Shown: positions 30,581 through 40,436, counted from the first letter of the stretch. The stretch is 64,000 bases of DNA from Caldicellulosiruptor hydrothermalis 108 (GCF_000166355.1 NC_014652.1:186001-250000), one strand, 5' to 3'. Program-made: numbers and translations. Notes: generated by a model from the sequence alone, not told the origin.

Positions 30581-31504
30581 ATGAACAAATGGCAAGAGCT
30601 GAGAAAAGATTTAATTAGAAATCGTAACCTTTATTTAATGCTATTGCCCATAGTCGCTTACTATTTTATATTCCACTACATACCTATATATGGTCTTCAA
30701 ATAGCTTTTAAAGATTTCAACCCTGCAAAAGGTATTTGGGGAAGTCAGTGGGTAGGTTTAGAAAAGTTTAAAGAGTTTTTTGTCTATGACAGTTTTTATG
30801 TTTGGAGAATTATCCGAAACACAATTCTTATAAATGTGTATGATATTATATTTGGATTTCCAGCACCTATAATATTTGCTCTTCTTTTAAACGAAGTAAA
30901 AAACAGCATGTACAAAAGGACACTTCAGACAATAAGTTATATGCCACACTTTATATCAACTGTTGTGTTAGTTGGAATTATATTAGATTTCTTTTCTCGA
31001 GATGGACTTATAAATCAAATATTAAAATCCTTAGGTTTGCTTTCTGAGCCAATTTCTTTCATGACAGAACCAGGTTGGTTCAGACCAATATATGTTGGAT
31101 CTGGTATTTGGCAGCAGCTCGGATGGAATTCAATTATTTACCTTGCAGCAATATCTAACATTGACCCTCAGCTTTATGAAGCAGCAAAAATAGATGGTGC
31201 AGGGAGATTTAGGCAAGCATTGTATGTTACTCTTCCAGGAATAATGCCAACTATTATCATAATGTTCATTTTAAGAGTTGGGAGTATTATGAATGTCGGA
31301 TTTGAAAAGGTATTTTTGATGTATAATCCTCTAACATATGAAACAGCAGATGTTATTTCCACATACGTATATAGAAAAGGACTTTTAGAGATGGACTATA
31401 GCTACGGGGCAGCAGTTGGACTTTTTAATTCACTCATAAACTTTGCACTTGTTGTATTGACAAATCAACTGAGCAAAAGGTTTACAGAAACATCTCTGTG
31501 GTAA
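30581..31504 (+). CDS. Sugar ABC transporter permease (LplB-like), locus 1
   Basis: 307 residues, six transmembrane helices, binding-protein-dependent transport permease domain. The coupling EAA loop is seen at YEAAKIDGAGRFRQALYVTLPGI. An AAAGGAGG site precedes the ATG. It pairs with the next gene, and both have close paralogues at 62160 and 61251. With the LplA-like protein it would import an oligosaccharide. No transporter ATPase gene is nearby, as usual for this class, which shares an MsmK-type ATPase. Confidence 0.9.
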   Translation: MNKWQELRKDLIRNRNLYLMLLPIVAYYFIFHYIPIYGLQIAFKDFNPAKGIWGSQWVGLEKFKEFFVYDSFYVWRIIRNTILINVYDIIFGFPAPIIFALLLNEVKNSMYKRTLQTISYMPHFISTVVLVGIILDFFSRDGLINQILKSLGLLSEPISFMTEPGWFRPIYVGSGIWQQLGWNSIIYLAAISNIDPQLYEAAKIDGAGRFRQALYVTLPGIMPTIIIMFILRVGSIMNVGFEKVFLMYNPLTYETADVISTYVYRKGLLEMDYSYGAAVGLFNSLINFALVVLTNQLSKRFTETSLW

Positions 31505-31521
31505 GGGAGTGAAATTATAAT

Positions 31522-32406
31522 ATGAAGATAAGAAAGAGTGCAGGTGAAATAATATTTGATTCTTTTAACTACATATTCTTAGGTTTGTTATGCTTTACAA
31601 TGTTATATCCAATACTTTATGTTATATTTGCTTCATTCAGTAACCCTATTAAGCTTATGGCATACAGAGGACCACTTTTGCGACCCCTCGACTTTTCGGT
31701 GGAAGCTTATAAACTGCTTCTCAGTTACCCTATGATTTGGATTGGTTATAGAAACACAATTATTTACGTTGTCTTAGGAACAGCAATAAATATTCTTCTT
31801 ACGACAATGGGTGGATATGTGCTATCTCGAAAAAATTTAAAGCTAAAAAACCCGATTATGTTCTTCATTGCATTTACCATGTACTTTAGCGGCGGTATGA
31901 TTCCAACATACTTGCTTGTCCAATCTCTTGGCATGATAGACACAATCTGGGCAATGATAATCCCAGGGGCAATTTCTACAACAAACCTCATCATCATGAG
32001 AACCGGTTTTCATGCTGTGCCAGACAGTTTGGAAGAGTCTGCAAGGATAGATGGAGCTGGGGACTGGACAATACTTTTTAGAATCATGATACCACTTGCA
32101 ATGCCAATGATAGCCGTTATGATACTCTTTTATGCGGTAGGGCACTGGAATGCATTTTTCAATGCGATTATATACCTGCGCTCAAGAGAACTTTACCCTC
32201 TTCAGCTTGTTTTAAGAGAAATACTTATTATGAGTAGCACTGAGAACATGACAACAGGAATTTCAGATGCATCAGACAGATTTGCAGTGACAGAGCTTAT
32301 AAAATACGCGGCAATTGTGGTATCAACAGTACCAATCCTGTGTATATACCCATTTTTGCAAAAGTATTTTGTAAAAGGGGTCATGATTGGGGCAATTAAA
32401 GAATAA
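31522..32406 (+). CDS. Sugar ABC transporter permease (LplC/YtcP-like), locus 1
   Basis: 294 residues, six transmembrane helices, with an EAA loop at LEESARIDGAGDWTILFRIMIPL. It starts 17 bases after the first permease. Compared with the paralogue at 61251-62135, only about 12 residues differ, eleven of them in the first 112, but many third codon positions differ, so the duplication is old and the protein strongly conserved. Confidence 0.9.
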   Translation: MKIRKSAGEIIFDSFNYIFLGLLCFTMLYPILYVIFASFSNPIKLMAYRGPLLRPLDFSVEAYKLLLSYPMIWIGYRNTIIYVVLGTAINILLTTMGGYVLSRKNLKLKNPIMFFIAFTMYFSGGMIPTYLLVQSLGMIDTIWAMIIPGAISTTNLIIMRTGFHAVPDSLEESARIDGAGDWTILFRIMIPLAMPMIAVMILFYAVGHWNAFFNAIIYLRSRELYPLQLVLREILIMSSTENMTTGISDASDRFAVTELIKYAAIVVSTVPILCIYPFLQKYFVKGVMIGAIKE

Positions 32407-32540
32407 AGAATATCAGTAATCGTTTGGATTTGGGGGTGAAAAAATGTGATGGATAAAATTAAGTAAGGTTTATATTCATGAAGTGATATATCCTATACTT
32501 AAGCAGTAATTTTAAAAAAGTTTGCAAAGGAGAGATGAAG

Positions 32541-33941
32541 ATGAAAATATCAATTGTAGGTGCAGGAAGTGTAAGATATTCTCTGCAACTAATAGGAGAT
32601 ATTGCAAAGATTCCAGAACTATCAGGTGTTAATGTGACTCTAATGGATATCAATAATCAACGATTAGATGCAATTTACATCCTTGCCAAAAAATACATTG
32701 AAGAACTTGGTGCAAATATTTCTATAGAGAAAACATTATCTTTAGAAGAAGCAGTAAAAGGCGCAGATTTCATTATAAACACGGCTTTGCCTTATCCTCC
32801 AGAGCATGAAGATGGATTTGAAAAATATGAGATTATTACTCAAGTTGCAGAAAAATATGGATATTACAGAGGTATTGATAGCCAAGAGTTTAATATGGTT
32901 TCAACTTATTCTTATATGATTTGCAGTTATTTTGATTTAAAACTTGCATTGCAAATTTCAGAATTAATGGAAAAGTACTCTCCGAATGCTTGGCTCTTGC
33001 AAACTGCAAATCCGATATTTGAAATAACACAGTATTTAACTCGATACACAAATACAAAAATAATCGGATTTTGTCATGGGTATGGAGGTATATATGAGGT
33101 ATTTGAAACCCTTGGTATGGACAAAAACGAGGTGGATTGGCAGGTTTCTGGTGTAAATCATGGCATTTGGCTCAATAGGTTCAAGTATAAAGGTGAAGAT
33201 GGCTACAAATTATTAGATAAGTGGATTGAAGAAGGACTTCCAAATTGGGAATCCAAAAATCCATGGGATCTGCAACTAAGTCCTGCAGCGATAGACATGT
33301 ACAAATTCTATGGTATGCTTCCAATAGGCGATACAGTCCGCAATGGTTCTTGGAAATACCATTACAATTTGGAAACTAAAAAGAAATGGCATGGCAAGTT
33401 TGGAGGAATTGATAATGAAGTAGAAAGGCCAAAATTCCACAGACAGCTCAGAGCAAGCAAACAAAGGCTTATAGAACTTGCAAAGAAAGTAGAAGCTGAC
33501 TCAAACTGTTCTTTAACAGTTGAGCTTCCAGAGCTGTTTACAACAGACAGAATGAGTGGTGAACAACAGATTCTCTTTATAAATGCATTGATAAATGATA
33601 AAAGAACAAGACTTGTTTTAAATATTCCTAACAGAGGCGTAATTTCAGGAATTCCTGATGATGTTGTAGTTGAAGTAACCTGTCAGGTAGATGCTCAAGG
33701 AATTCACCCAGAAAAAGTGGAACCTGACCTAACTGATAGAATAAAGAAATTTTATTTAGTTCCAAGAATAATGAGAATGGAAATGGCTTTAGAAGCTTTT
33801 AGGACAAGAGATATAAAAGTGCTTGAAGAGTTTTTAATAAGAGATCCAAGAACACGTTCATATGAACAGGTAAAAAATGTTTTGAGAGAGTTACTCGAAC
33901 TTCCTTTTAACAGAGAGATTAAAGAATATTTTGGTGTATAA
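32541..33941 (+). CDS. GH4-family glycosidase with CHGY motif (alpha-glucuronidase-like candidate)
   Basis: About 466 residues, an NAD+- and Mn2+-dependent family 4 hydrolase. A Rossmann motif VGAGSVRYS sits at the N-terminus, the metal-site Asn is in LQTANPIF, the Cys-His motif reads CHGYGG, and NHG follows. In this family the four residues at Cys-His track specificity; from memory, CHGx occurs in alpha-glucuronidases and CHEV in alpha-galacturonidases. An ATG at 32535 is too close to the ribosome binding site, so 32541 is preferred. It lies downstream of the permeases and likely acts on the imported sugar in the cytoplasm. Confidence 0.85.
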   Translation: MKISIVGAGSVRYSLQLIGDIAKIPELSGVNVTLMDINNQRLDAIYILAKKYIEELGANISIEKTLSLEEAVKGADFIINTALPYPPEHEDGFEKYEIITQVAEKYGYYRGIDSQEFNMVSTYSYMICSYFDLKLALQISELMEKYSPNAWLLQTANPIFEITQYLTRYTNTKIIGFCHGYGGIYEVFETLGMDKNEVDWQVSGVNHGIWLNRFKYKGEDGYKLLDKWIEEGLPNWESKNPWDLQLSPAAIDMYKFYGMLPIGDTVRNGSWKYHYNLETKKKWHGKFGGIDNEVERPKFHRQLRASKQRLIELAKKVEADSNCSLTVELPELFTTDRMSGEQQILFINALINDKRTRLVLNIPNRGVISGIPDDVVVEVTCQVDAQGIHPEKVEPDLTDRIKKFYLVPRIMRMEMALEAFRTRDIKVLEEFLIRDPRTRSYEQVKNVLRELLELPFNREIKEYFGV

Positions 33942-33963
33942 CACACAAATTTCAATTTAAAGA

Positions 33964-34004
33964 ATAGGGGCTGTTTGCAAAAAAAGCGAGCAGCCTCTAT
34001 TTTA
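33964..34004 (+). terminator. Terminator after the GH4 gene
   Basis: ATAGGGGCTG (33964-33973) pairs with CAGCCTCTAT (33991-34000) with a G-T pair, followed by TTTTA. Confidence 0.8.
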
Positions 34005-34080
34005 TAGAATTTTAATTTTTGTAACTTTTGCTGAGAAGATTTTAATAAACTATATAATCTAAAATTTCATAAAATCACAA

Positions 34081-34110
34081 TTGATGTGAAAAACCAAATG
34101 GTGTTATAAT
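34081..34110 (+). promoter_or_regulatory. Promoter of the GH3 gene
   Basis: TTGATG (34081-34086) and TATAAT (34105-34110), 18 bases apart. It leaves a leader of about 100 bases that contains a cre-like site. Confidence 0.65.
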
Positions 34111-34154
34111 CATAATAAAAGATGATATTCACACTATTAGTTGTTTTATCTATC

Positions 34155-34169
34155 TTGAAACCGTTTTCT
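34155..34169 (+). promoter_or_regulatory. cre-like (CcpA/LacI-family) operator upstream of GH3
   Basis: TTGAAACCGTTTTCT fits the published cre consensus WTGNAANCGNWNNCW at every position. It lies about 40 bases after the expected transcription start, where it could act as a roadblock. A sequence sharing AACCGTTTTC lies at 58342-58356. Confidence 0.5.
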
Positions 34170-34220
34170 ACCCCCAGCACAAAGTTTTTTTGAAAATCAT
34201 ATTTGGAGGTGCAAGTAAAA

Positions 34221-36536
34221 GTGTCAATTGAAAAAAAAGTAAACGAGCTTTTGAAGCAAATGACAGTTGAAGAAAAGGTGTATCAGCTCACAAGTGTGCT
34301 TGTAAAAGATATTTTGGAAAACAACCAATTTTCTGAGGAAAAAGCAAAGAAAGTCATTCCTCATGGTATTGGCCAGATTACAAGGGTTGCAGGTGCGAGC
34401 AATTTCACACCTCAACAGGCTTTAGAGGCAGCAAACCAAATCCAAAAGTTTTTGATTGAAAACACAAGGCTCAAAATTCCTGCGATAATCCATGAAGAAT
34501 CTTGTTCTGGTTTTATGGCAAGCAAAGCAACAGTATTTCCACAGAGCATTGGTGTTGCCTGCACTTTTGACAATGAACTTGTAAAAGAGATGGCAAAAGT
34601 TATAAGGCTGCAGATGAAAGCTGTAGGTGCGCATCAGGCTTTGGCGCCGCTGATTGATGTTGCAAGGGATGCACGATGGGGAAGAGTTGAAGAGACGTTT
34701 GGTGAAGATCCATACCTTGTTGCAAATATGGCAGTAAGTTATGTTGAAGGAATTCAGGGCAAGAACTTTGAAGAAAAGATTATTGCAACAGGCAAACATT
34801 TTGTTGGTTATGCAATGTCAGAAGGTGGGATGAACTGGGCACCTGTTCATATTCCTGAAAGAGAGCTAAGAGAAGTGTATCTTTATCCATTTGAGGTTGC
34901 TGTAAAGGTGGCAGGCTTGAAATCAATTATGCCAGCTTACCATGAAATTGACGGAATTCCTTGTCATGCAAATAGGAAGCTTTTAACCGAAATTGCAAGG
35001 GACGAATGGGGATTTGATGGAATATTTGTGTCCGACTACAGTGGTGTTAAAAATATCTTAGACTATCATAAGTCGGTTAAAACTTATGAAGAAGCAGCGT
35101 ATATTTCTCTTTGGGCAGGACTTGATATTGAGCTTCCAAGAATAGAGTGTTTTACAGAGAAGTTTATTGAGGCATTAAAAGAAGGCAAGTTTGATATGGC
35201 AGTTGTTGATGCTGCTGTGAAGAGAGTTTTAGAGATGAAGTTCAGGCTCGGACTTTTTGACAATCCATTTGTAAAAACAGAAAATATTATAGAACTTTTT
35301 GACAATAAAGAACAAAGAAGCCTTGCAAGAAAAGTTGCCCAAGAGTCTATGGTTCTTTTGAAAAACGACGGTATATTGCCACTTAAAGAAAAAGACCTCA
35401 AGAAAGTTGCTGTGATAGGACCAAATGCTAACTCAGTTAGAAACCTTCTTGGTGATTATTCTTATCCAGCACACATATCAACAACAGAAATGTTCTTTAT
35501 GAAAGAAGAGGTTGACCTCGGCGATGAAGATGCATTTGTCAAAAAGGTTGTAAATATTAAATCTGTATATGAAGTTATAAAAGAAAGAATAGGTAAGCAT
35601 ACAGAGGTAGTCTATGCAAAAGGTTGTGATGTAAACTCTCAAGATAAGTCCAGCTTTGAAGAAGCTAAAAAAGCTGCCCAGGGCGCAGATGTTGTTATAG
35701 TTGTAGTTGGTGACAAGGCAGGGTTAAAACTTGACTGCACATCTGGTGAGTCAAGAGATAGAGCAAGCTTAAAACTTCCAGGTGTTCAGGAAGAGCTGAT
35801 AGAAGAAATTTCAAAAGTAAATCAAAACATTGTTGTTATTCTTGTAAACGGTCGACCTGTTGCGCTCGAAAATTTCTGGCAAAAGTCCAAAGCTATTCTT
35901 GAAGCTTGGTTCCCGGGCGAAGAAGGTGCAGAGGCGATTGCAGATGTTATCTTTGGAAAGTACAATCCGGGTGGAAAACTTGCAATTTCATTCCCAAGAG
36001 ATGTTGGGCAAGTACCGGTATACTATGGACACAAACCATCCGGTGGAAAATCATGCTGGCATGGGGACTATGTTGAAATGTCTTCAAAGCCATTTTTACC
36101 ATTTGGTTATGGTCTTTCGTATACAACTTTTGAATACAAAAATCTTACTATTGAAAAAGAAAAAATTACAATGGATGAGAGCATAAAAATCTCAGTTGAG
36201 ATAGAAAATACAGGAAACTATGAAGGCGATGAGGTAGTTCAGCTGTATACAAGAAAAGAAGAGTTTTTAGTAACAAGACCTGTAAAAGAGCTAAAGGCAT
36301 ACAAGAGAGTTCACTTAAAACCTGGTGAAAAGAAGAAAGTTGTATTTGAAATCTTCCCAGACCAGTTTGCATACTATGATTATGATATGAACAGGGTAAT
36401 CTCACCCGGCACTGTTGAGGTCATGGTAGGGGCATCTTCAGAGGACATAAAGTTTACAGGGACATTTGAGATTGTGGGCGAAAAGAAAGATGCAAAAGAA
36501 ATCAAAAATTATCTTAGCCGTGCATGGTGTGAATAA
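34221..36536 (+). CDS. GH3-family beta-glucosidase/beta-xylosidase
   Basis: About 771 residues. The GH3 N-terminal TIM barrel carries the nucleophile Asp in GIFVSDYSGV and the substrate-contact motif GKHFVGYA. The GH3 C-terminal alpha/beta sandwich follows (VAVIGPNA, WFPGEEGAEAIADV), then a fibronectin-III-like domain (EGDEVVQLYTRKE). No signal peptide, so it is intracellular. A TTG at 34203 overlaps GGAGGT; the GTG at 34221 has correct spacing and is preferred. GH3 enzymes of this layout remove xylose or glucose from oligosaccharides; I cannot decide which. Transcribed alone, with its own promoter and terminator. Confidence 0.9.
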   Translation: MSIEKKVNELLKQMTVEEKVYQLTSVLVKDILENNQFSEEKAKKVIPHGIGQITRVAGASNFTPQQALEAANQIQKFLIENTRLKIPAIIHEESCSGFMASKATVFPQSIGVACTFDNELVKEMAKVIRLQMKAVGAHQALAPLIDVARDARWGRVEETFGEDPYLVANMAVSYVEGIQGKNFEEKIIATGKHFVGYAMSEGGMNWAPVHIPERELREVYLYPFEVAVKVAGLKSIMPAYHEIDGIPCHANRKLLTEIARDEWGFDGIFVSDYSGVKNILDYHKSVKTYEEAAYISLWAGLDIELPRIECFTEKFIEALKEGKFDMAVVDAAVKRVLEMKFRLGLFDNPFVKTENIIELFDNKEQRSLARKVAQESMVLLKNDGILPLKEKDLKKVAVIGPNANSVRNLLGDYSYPAHISTTEMFFMKEEVDLGDEDAFVKKVVNIKSVYEVIKERIGKHTEVVYAKGCDVNSQDKSSFEEAKKAAQGADVVIVVVGDKAGLKLDCTSGESRDRASLKLPGVQEELIEEISKVNQNIVVILVNGRPVALENFWQKSKAILEAWFPGEEGAEAIADVIFGKYNPGGKLAISFPRDVGQVPVYYGHKPSGGKSCWHGDYVEMSSKPFLPFGYGLSYTTFEYKNLTIEKEKITMDESIKISVEIENTGNYEGDEVVQLYTRKEEFLVTRPVKELKAYKRVHLKPGEKKKVVFEIFPDQFAYYDYDMNRVISPGTVEVMVGASSEDIKFTGTFEIVGEKKDAKEIKNYLSRAWCE

Positions 36537-36549
36537 ACTTAAAAATGAT

Positions 36550-36591
36550 AAGGGACTGATGCCAATGAGTGGTACCAGTCCCTTGTTTTTT
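36550..36591. terminator. Bidirectional terminator between GH3 and the propeller gene
   Basis: AAGGGACTG (36550-36558) pairs with CAGTCCCTT (36576-36584), followed by GTTTTTTAA. The flanking genes converge here. Confidence 0.88.
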
Positions 36592-36603
36592 AAGTGCTAT
36601 AAT

Positions 36604-38607
36604 TTAAGTGTTATAAAAAGAGTACTCCCCTCTATAGTTTGAACCATTTATAGTGGAGTATTTATTTGGAACAAGCACGTCTGATTTAATGCCATTGTCT
36701 TGCTGGGTATAAATATACATTTTCTTTTCATCCCACAGCAATATCTCATCTCTGCCGTCACCTGTCAAATCAATGCTATCTGCACAAAGGATTGGATGAC
36801 CATCATCAGGGAAAGTTACAACCCTTCTTCCAAAACCATCAATCATTCCACCATGCTGAACATGACCGCTTAGAAGTATTAAATCTTTTCCGTCCCCCGT
36901 CCAGTTGACAGGTGTTATTATATTTCCAGGTACTGGTGATTCGAACTGATGCAGAAGATTCCCTTTACAATCAAAGATGTATATTATTCCTTGATATCCC
37001 CAGTATGTAGTTACGCATATCTCATAGCCTTTAAGATCAGGTCGGTAGTTTCCAACACTTATTCTTTGAGCATGACCTATTAAATGTCGCTTTATAATAT
37101 TGCCTTTAAGGTCAGAGAGTACAAGGCCTTCATCACCACATGCCATCGCAATGATATCTTCATTTCTCTCAGGGTCAATTGGACCAATTATAATCTCATC
37201 AGTGTGGTCAGATTCAATGGGTAAAGTCCAGATAAGCTTTCCATCATGGTCTAAAAGATGATAACCTACAACAACCTCTTCTTTGCCATCATTATCAATG
37301 TCTTTGGTGAACATAAAATGCCCTGTGTTTTTGCCATTGAACTTCCACAGAAGCTCAAGATTGTTGTCATATGCCCAAAGTCTGCTGTACCTATCTTTTA
37401 CAATTATATCTGTTGGCTTAGATTTGCCAGTTAGGTTTGCAATTCTGATTGAGTCAATATTGACCCTATCAAAGGCATATTGGCCAAATGGCACAGAGTA
37501 TAGCTTGTCAGTTTCATCAGAAAAAGGCGCAGGAATTTGTTTTTTTATTTTTCCTGTGAGCCCGTCTAAAATCATGATTTTAAAGTTTCTTGCCACAATT
37601 ACCTCATCAACCCCGTCAAGGTCAACATCGCACACCTGAAAAGGAAGGTCAGCTGTAAGATATGCATGGTCTTTTTGTGAAGATGCTTCACCTATCTGCC
37701 AAAGAATTCTGCCATCTAAATCAATTGCGGTAAGGCAGCTGATATTGGCGTATGCATCTCTGTGCACCCGCTTTTGATGCTGGGCTATTACCATAAACTT
37801 CTGATTGTTTTCTGGTAAATTTCCAAATCTTATTTGCCTGCCTGCGCCAAAATTTTTAAAATCAATTATCTTCCATAAGACCGGCTGAGGATACTCGCAT
37901 TGAAGATTTTTTTCAACTTGAACCCAATTGTTTTTTGCCATCAAATAATTTTTATAAGCTTGATGGTTCATCAACACCCTGACATCTGTAAATTGTGCAG
38001 GCATTGTTGCTGTAATCCCGATTTTTCCTCTTGTATATGAGCTATCAATTGCTTCTACCATCTTTTTGTTGTCTACATATCCAATTAATTTGCTGCCACA
38101 ACATTCCACTTTCAGATTATAAAATGTATCGCAATCATAATTGAAGTTGCACCAAGCCAGAACCTCAAGATTTTCCTGGTCTTTTTTGATAAGTTTGAGC
38201 TTTTTGTCATGAAGCAAAAGAGCATAAAAACTGCGCGCATGTACGTATCTAAACATTATGCCTGCATGGGCTGAAGGCAAGGTTGAAAGCATCCTAACTT
38301 GAGCTTCTACCATATAGTCTTGCCAAAACTCATCTCCTGTTACAAGCATTGGCCACAGATTCTTCAATGCGGCGAGCACCCTTGTCTGTTCCATAAACTT
38401 TTTGCCATCTTCCTCTGTCACAATCCATGTAGGGCCACTTCCGTTCCAGCCATGATATACAACAGGGTCGTACCATCTACCACGGTAACCTTCGGGAATA
38501 TAACAATGGTATTCACCTATGGCAGAATGATTAGGGTCAAAGGGGAAATTACCAATGGGAAAGTCTTTAAATGTTTCTTGCTGGAGAATAATTAGCTTTT
38601 CTTGCAT
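36604..38607 (-). CDS. Cytoplasmic LamG-like plus beta-propeller protein (PL11-like repeats)
   Basis: 667 residues with no signal peptide or membrane segment. The first 230 residues resemble a concanavalin-type sandwich (MVEAQVRMLS, AGIMFRYVHARSFYALLL, YTRGKIGITATMPAQFTDVRV). The rest looks like a beta-propeller with Asp-rich calcium-type loops: DVDLDGVDEV, DIDNDGKEEV, DLTGDGRDEI. Such loops occur in rhamnogalacturonan lyases (PL11) and FG-GAP proteins, but those are usually secreted. The ribosome binding site is weak. It stands next to the GH3 gene, so a carbohydrate role is likely; activity is unknown. Confidence 0.65.
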   Translation of the reverse strand: MQEKLIILQQETFKDFPIGNFPFDPNHSAIGEYHCYIPEGYRGRWYDPVVYHGWNGSGPTWIVTEEDGKKFMEQTRVLAALKNLWPMLVTGDEFWQDYMVEAQVRMLSTLPSAHAGIMFRYVHARSFYALLLHDKKLKLIKKDQENLEVLAWCNFNYDCDTFYNLKVECCGSKLIGYVDNKKMVEAIDSSYTRGKIGITATMPAQFTDVRVLMNHQAYKNYLMAKNNWVQVEKNLQCEYPQPVLWKIIDFKNFGAGRQIRFGNLPENNQKFMVIAQHQKRVHRDAYANISCLTAIDLDGRILWQIGEASSQKDHAYLTADLPFQVCDVDLDGVDEVIVARNFKIMILDGLTGKIKKQIPAPFSDETDKLYSVPFGQYAFDRVNIDSIRIANLTGKSKPTDIIVKDRYSRLWAYDNNLELLWKFNGKNTGHFMFTKDIDNDGKEEVVVGYHLLDHDGKLIWTLPIESDHTDEIIIGPIDPERNEDIIAMACGDEGLVLSDLKGNIIKRHLIGHAQRISVGNYRPDLKGYEICVTTYWGYQGIIYIFDCKGNLLHQFESPVPGNIITPVNWTGDGKDLILLSGHVQHGGMIDGFGRRVVTFPDDGHPILCADSIDLTGDGRDEILLWDEKKMYIYTQQDNGIKSDVLVPNKYSTINGSNYRGEYSFYNT

Positions 38608-38691
38608 CTTTTTTTTATTTTATCCCTCGCCCAAAAGTGCTTTTTATTTAATTATATCAAAGTGCAAAGCATTTTGCAGACAAACCTGATT

Positions 38692-39765
38692 TTATTTTCT
38701 ATGCTTTTTAACATTGAGAGGCAACTGAATAATAAATTCTGTACCTTTTCCAAGCTGGCTGTTGACAAAAATTTTTCCATTATGTAATTCTACTATCTTT
38801 TTGACTATTGACAGTCCAAGTCCACTACCACTAACAGCACGATTACGAGATTTGTCTGCTTTAAAAAATCGTTCAAAAATACGAGGGAGGTCTTGTTCAG
38901 AAATTCCTATGCCTGTGTCTGAAATTGTTACAATTGCATAAGTTTCTTTTTTATAAAGCTGGATTTTTATAGCACCACCTTTCAGAGTAAATTTTATTGC
39001 ATTATCAATAAGATTCTGCCAAACTTGTTTCAGCAAATCTTGATCAGCTGTGATAATAATTTCGTCCAAGGAAAGAGTAATATCCAGCTCTTTTTCAGAC
39101 CACTGTGGTTCAAATTCAAGAATAGTTAGTTGAATTTGTTTGTCCAGACGATACGTAGTTAAGTGAAGAGGATACTGCTCTGAATCTAACATTGTCAAGC
39201 GTAACAAATTTTCGCTTAATTTAGATAATCTAATGCATTCATTTTCAATAATATCGAGATAATGCTTTCTTTGTTCGAAGCTTAAATTCTCATTCTTTAG
39301 TGCACTGGCAAATCCCCTGATTGAAGTAAGAGGAGAGCCAATTTCGTGTGAAATGTTAGAAATAAACTCTTGACGCATTTCTTCCATTGCTTTAAGATTT
39401 GCAGCCATATTGTTAATTCCATCTATTAACTCAATAAATGGATGATTTTGTTTATTCAACTTTTCAAGATTTACATTAAAATCTCCTTTAGAAATTTTAT
39501 TTATTGCATTTATTACTTCTTTCCAGAGAGGATGTTCACGTCTGCCCTTAAATAAAAATGAGCTAACCAATCTTATAGTAATACCTGACAAAATAATTCC
39601 AAGAATAGAATTAATAATTTGAGCTACTAGTTCTTGTGGTTGCCATGAAAGTTTAGTATAAATCGCTTTAGTAATGAAATAGGTAATTACCAAAAATGCA
39701 GAGACTAAACAGATTAAGAAAAGATATATAAACACAAATTTGATAATTTCAAGGTGTCGTTTCAT
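38692..39765 (-). CDS. Two-component sensor histidine kinase
   Basis: 357 residues. Two transmembrane helices in the first 70 residues with almost no external loop, a HAMP-like linker, then a HisKA domain with the phospho-acceptor in FISNISHEIGSPLTSIRGFA, an N box (LIDNAIKFT), G1 (DTGIGI), and G2 (SGSGLGLSIVK). The near-absence of an outer domain suggests intramembrane sensing, as in kinases linked to antibiotic or envelope stress. Its ATG overlaps the stop of the response regulator gene. Confidence 0.9.
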   Translation of the reverse strand: MKRHLEIIKFVFIYLFLICLVSAFLVITYFITKAIYTKLSWQPQELVAQIINSILGIILSGITIRLVSSFLFKGRREHPLWKEVINAINKISKGDFNVNLEKLNKQNHPFIELIDGINNMAANLKAMEEMRQEFISNISHEIGSPLTSIRGFASALKNENLSFEQRKHYLDIIENECIRLSKLSENLLRLTMLDSEQYPLHLTTYRLDKQIQLTILEFEPQWSEKELDITLSLDEIIITADQDLLKQVWQNLIDNAIKFTLKGGAIKIQLYKKETYAIVTISDTGIGISEQDLPRIFERFFKADKSRNRAVSGSGLGLSIVKKIVELHNGKIFVNSQLGKGTEFIIQLPLNVKKHRK

Positions 39766-40436
39766 TTAATGACCTCCAATCTATAACCAAGTCCGCGAAT
39801 TGTTCTAATTACAAAGATACAGTATTTTGAAAATTTTTCTCTTAATCTTTTAATATGGACATCCACAGTTCTTTCATCTCCCTCATAGTCATAGCCCCAG
39901 ATTTCTTCAATCAATTGGTCGCGTGTAAATGTTTTTCCTGGATAGCTTGCTAACTTGAACAGTAGTTCGAATTCTTTTGGTGGCAGAAGAATTTCTTCTT
40001 CTCCAACGCGACATTCATATGTTTTTTTATTTAGAAACAACTCACCAATCTTAATTGTCTGTGATGTTGATATTTGATAACGTCTAAGTAGAGCTTTGAC
40101 TCGGGCAACAAGTTCTATCGGATCAAATGGTTTAACAAGATAGTCGTCAGCTCCCACTTCAAATCCTTTCACTTTATCATTTGTTTCACCTTTGACTGTC
40201 AACATCAAAATAGGTATGTCGCCATAATATTTCCGAATATTATGACAAAGCTGCCAACCATCTATTTCTGGCATCATAATATCTAATATGACTAAATCAA
40301 CTTTAACTGTATCAAGTATGTTAAGTGCATCTTTTCCATTTGCTGCCTCATATATGTCAAAGCCTTCAAGGGTCAAAAAATGTGCAACAAGTTCTCTAAT
40401 ATGTGGGTCATCGTCCACAATTAGTATCCGTGGCAT
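39762..40436 (-). CDS. OmpR-family response regulator
   Basis: About 224 residues. Receiver domain with the acidic DDD pair, the phosphorylation Asp in VDLVILDIMMPE, and Lys in DYLVKPFD; a C-terminal winged helix (DQLIEEIWGYDYEGDERTVDVHIKRLREK). An upstream ATG at 40472 exists, but AAGGTGAG sits just before the ATG at 40436, which starts the conserved PRILIVDDD segment. It lies downstream of the ABC exporter genes on the same strand and overlaps the kinase gene. Confidence 0.92.
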   Translation of the reverse strand: MPRILIVDDDPHIRELVAHFLTLEGFDIYEAANGKDALNILDTVKVDLVILDIMMPEIDGWQLCHNIRKYYGDIPILMLTVKGETNDKVKGFEVGADDYLVKPFDPIELVARVKALLRRYQISTSQTIKIGELFLNKKTYECRVGEEEILLPPKEFELLFKLASYPGKTFTRDQLIEEIWGYDYEGDERTVDVHIKRLREKFSKYCIFVIRTIRGLGYRLEVIK

